Assembly: GCA_039029535.1 (NCBI GenBank)
Contig: JBCCFW010000024.1
Location: 1 to 62,495, forward strand
Length of the DNA stretch: 62,495 nt
Origin: JBCCFW01 sp039029535
Lineage (GTDB): Bacteria > Acidobacteriota > JBCCFW01
Direction of reading: 5' to 3'
Position numbers and translations under genes: made by a program. The notes beneath the pieces are model-generated. The model was not told the origin of the DNA and did no database searches. It saw nothing but the letters and a program-made list of their open reading frames with translations. Positions 60,422-62,495 of this stretch are shown in pieces. Within the stretch, counting starts at the first letter, position 1. Every line of letters begins with the position of its first letter.

Positions 60422-61758
60422 GCGACCAGGCCGATCTCTTCGGACCCGGCGGGCCAGGGGCCGAGACGGGGCCGCCTCCGCCCTTGCCGGAACGACTCCG
60501 CCCGCGCTCGCTCGACGAGGTCGTCGGGCAGCCTCAGCTTCTCGACGAGGGGCGCTTCATCCGTCGCGTGGTCGACGCCCGACGCCTGCCCAGCCTCGTG
60601 CTGTGGGGGCCACCCGGCACCGGCAAGACGACGCTCGCGGGCCTGCTCGCCGACGCGGCGAACCTGGCCTGGGCTCCCCTGTCGGCCGTGCTGGCAGGAG
60701 TGAAGGAACTCCGACAGGTCGTGGCCGAGGCCGACGCCAGGCGGGCGCGTGAGGGACGCGGCACCCTCCTCTTCGTCGACGAGATCCATCGCTTCAACAA
60801 GGCGCAGCAGGACGCCCTGCTTCCGCACGTCGAGCGGGGGACCGTCACCCTCGTCGGGGCGACGACCGAGAACCCGAGCTTCGCGTTGGTCGCGGCGCTC
60901 CTGTCTCGCTTGCGAGTGGTGGAGCTGAAGGCGCTGAGCCGTGATGCCGTGTCCGCCCTGCTCGACCGCGCGCTCAGCGACGACGAGCGAGGCCTGGCGA
61001 GCATCGCTCCCGCCTCCCTGGAGGACGACGCGCGTGAGCTGCTCCTGACTGCCGCCGATGGTGATGCGCGACGGGCGCTCTCCAGCCTGGAGGTGGCGTT
61101 CGATCTCGCGGCCTTCACGGGGGCTACCGAGCGGACCATCACCGAGCAGCACGCACGCGAGGCGTTGCAGCGGGTGATGCTCGCGCACGATCGCGACGGC
61201 GATCGTCACTACGACCTCACCAGCGCGCTCATCAAGAGCCTCCGTGGCTCTGATCCCGATGCGGCGCTCTACTGGATGGCACGGCTGATCGAGGGAGGCG
61301 ACGACCTTCGCTTCGTCTTGCGACGTCTCGTCATCTTCGCGGGGGAGGACGTGGGCGTCGCGGACCCGACCTCGCTCACCGCTGCCGTCGCTGCCATGCA
61401 GGCCCACGACCAGATCGGCATGCCAGAAGCTCACTACGTCCTCGCGCAGGCCTGCGTGCACCTGGCCCTGGCACCCAAGAGCGCGGCGGCTGGACGAGCG
61501 TTGCACGCCGCACGCCAGGCCGTTCGAGACACCGGCTCGTTACCGGTCCCTCTTCATCTCCGCAACGCCCCGACCGAGCTGGCGAAGTCGCTCGGTCACG
61601 GTGAGGGCTATCGCGATCCGCACGCCACCGAGCACGGCGTCGTTCCCGACGAGCGCTACCTGCCCGAAGAGTTGGGTGACGTCCGCTTCTTCGAAGCCAA
61701 CGATCGGGGCGTGGAGGGGGAGTGGGCGCAGCGGTTGCGGAAGCTCCGGGGCAAGTGA
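60418..61758 (+). CDS. rarA: Replication-associated recombination protein A
   Basis: This 446-residue AAA+ ATPase has 'LPERLRPRSLDEVVGQPQLL' at the start, Walker A GPPGTGKTT, Walker B 'LLFVDEIHRFNKAQQDALLP' and sensor 1 'VGATTENPSF'. The tetramerisation domain 'YDLTSALIKSLRGSDPDAALYWMARLIEGGDD' follows. RarA/MgsA acts at stalled replication forks with SSB. The N-terminal acidic stretch is slightly extended with Gly/Pro. Confidence 0.96.
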   Translation: MSDQADLFGPGGPGAETGPPPPLPERLRPRSLDEVVGQPQLLDEGRFIRRVVDARRLPSLVLWGPPGTGKTTLAGLLADAANLAWAPLSAVLAGVKELRQVVAEADARRAREGRGTLLFVDEIHRFNKAQQDALLPHVERGTVTLVGATTENPSFALVAALLSRLRVVELKALSRDAVSALLDRALSDDERGLASIAPASLEDDARELLLTAADGDARRALSSLEVAFDLAAFTGATERTITEQHAREALQRVMLAHDRDGDRHYDLTSALIKSLRGSDPDAALYWMARLIEGGDDLRFVLRRLVIFAGEDVGVADPTSLTAAVAAMQAHDQIGMPEAHYVLAQACVHLALAPKSAAAGRALHAARQAVRDTGSLPVPLHLRNAPTELAKSLGHGEGYRDPHATEHGVVPDERYLPEELGDVRFFEANDRGVEGEWAQRLRKLRGK

Positions 61759-61773
61759 GCCGACTCTCGTCGG

Positions 61774-62495
61774 CTACCGCATTCCCGCGGCCATCTCGCG
61801 CAGGCGGCGCGCCCGCTCGGGGATCGGCGGGTGCGTGGACATGAGCTTCGACAAGCCGCCCGTGAAGCCGTGCACGATGAAGTGGACGGACTGCGCCTGC
61901 TGACGCTCCATGGGTCGGCGCGTCACCCCTCGTGACAGGCCTTCGAGCGCGAGGGCCAGGCCCTCCGGATCACCCGTCAGCTCGGCCGCACGACGGTCGG
62001 CACCGTACTCGCGGGTGCGTGAGATCGCCATTCGGATGACCATCGCCGCCAGGGGCGCGAGCATCGACATGATGAGGAGGACCAGCGGGTTGCTGCCGCC
62101 TTGGCGGCCGCGACCGAACGCGCCGAAGCGCGCGAAGGACGCCAGGAAGGTGATGGCTCCCGCGATGGTCGCTGCGACCGCCGAGACCAGGGTGTCTCGA
62201 TTCTTGATGTGACCCAGCTCGTGAGCGAGGACGCCTCGGACCTCGCGTCGGTCGAGCGTGTTGAGCAAGCCTGCCGTCACCGCGACGACTCCCTTCGCCG
62301 GGCTGCGACCGGTCGCGAAGGCATTGGGGCTCGCCTCGTGCGGCTGGAGATAGAGCTGCGGCACGGGCATGTTCGCGCGCGCCGACAGCTCGACGAGGTC
62401 CTCCCGCAGCCAGTCGAGCTGTCCCTCCGGCACCGGCACGACTCCCGCGCTCTTGAGCACGATGGTGTCGGAGAAGAACCAGCTCCCGAAGTTCA
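61774..62495 (-). CDS. htpX: HtpX-family membrane metalloprotease, 5' end outside the window
   Basis: The gene runs off the right edge; 240 codons are visible. The sequence entering the window, NFGSWFFSDTIVL, matches the HtpX loop before the catalytic domain, so the frame does not start at the GTG near 62460. The zinc motif is HELGH, followed by TM segments (ATIAGAITFLASFARF; LVLLIMSMLAPLAAMVIRM). The third ligand lies in 'REYGADRRAAELTG'. HtpX degrades misfolded membrane proteins. It converges with rarA, with 15 bp between stops. Confidence 0.93.
   Translation of the reverse strand, partial: NFGSWFFSDTIVLKSAGVVPVPEGQLDWLREDLVELSARANMPVPQLYLQPHEASPNAFATGRSPAKGVVAVTAGLLNTLDRREVRGVLAHELGHIKNRDTLVSAVAATIAGAITFLASFARFGAFGRGRQGGSNPLVLLIMSMLAPLAAMVIRMAISRTREYGADRRAAELTGDPEGLALALEGLSRGVTRRPMERQQAQSVHFIVHGFTGGLSKLMSTHPPIPERARRLREMAAGMR

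Overview
The window is GC-rich and tightly packed, with strong third-position G/C bias and many 4-bp ATGA/GTGA gene overlaps. Lipoproteins, an outer-membrane porin and a Pst system indicate a Gram-negative cell envelope. The major pseudopilin at 57743-58201 has the N-terminus and the 'RGKQKRSMSDMRTIG'-type block that I associate with Acidobacteriota, especially Thermoanaerobaculia-like lineages. A deep planctomycete or myxobacterial relative is not excluded. There is no rRNA, tRNA, CRISPR array or insertion sequence that I can see, so taxonomy remains an inference. The organism decodes UGA as selenocysteine: three genes are only intact if one in-frame UGA is read through, and each has a hairpin just downstream. 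No selA/selB/selC/selD lies in the window.

Layout. 1-2.1 kb: an ECF sigma factor, an RseA-like membrane anti-sigma and a secreted protein, translationally coupled. 2.4-6.2 kb: a small protein, an alpha/beta hydrolase-fold protein lacking its nucleophile serine, two lipoproteins and a Ycf48-like propeller. 6.3-9.2 kb: a peroxiredoxin-like selenoprotein, a methyltransferase and RsgA. 9.2-14.7 kb: an 1144-residue CPBP (CAAX-type) membrane protease, two secreted proteins and a small hypothetical. 15.0-17.8 kb: an SMP-30-like propeller, a DUF3179 selenoprotein and a GNAT acetyltransferase, likely one operon.

18.1-26.9 kb is a phosphate-uptake block: OprP/O-like porin, PhoU, PstS, a PstC with a large extracytoplasmic propeller-like insert, an enlarged PstA, and PstB. 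It is followed by a degenerate ~54-bp tandem repeat array and a secreted protein made of six ~63-residue PDKH/PEKH repeats. 29.2-33.7 kb: a large secreted protein, a type III polyketide synthase coupled to an FAD oxidoreductase, and Pcm. 33.7-42.5 kb: an M48 protease with TPR region plus partner, MetX, NadA, a YIP1-like membrane protein, a Gfo/Idh/MocA oxidoreductase, a SpoU methyltransferase, a SelW-like selenoprotein, and a peroxiredoxin. 42.6-48.8 kb: a soluble BarA-like hybrid kinase, secreted proteins and an orphan GAK-type CofD/YvcK-like protein.

49.1-58.2 kb holds a secreted protein sharing its C-terminal domain with the 29.2 kb protein, then a five-gene pseudopilin cluster (GspH-, PilV-, PilW-, PilX- and GspG-like). 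Its PilW-like member is 1124 residues, with Ig-like regions and EF-hand-like loops. The right end carries a SprA-related putative metalloprotease, a secreted hydrolase coupled to RarA, and the 3' part of htpX, which runs off the edge.
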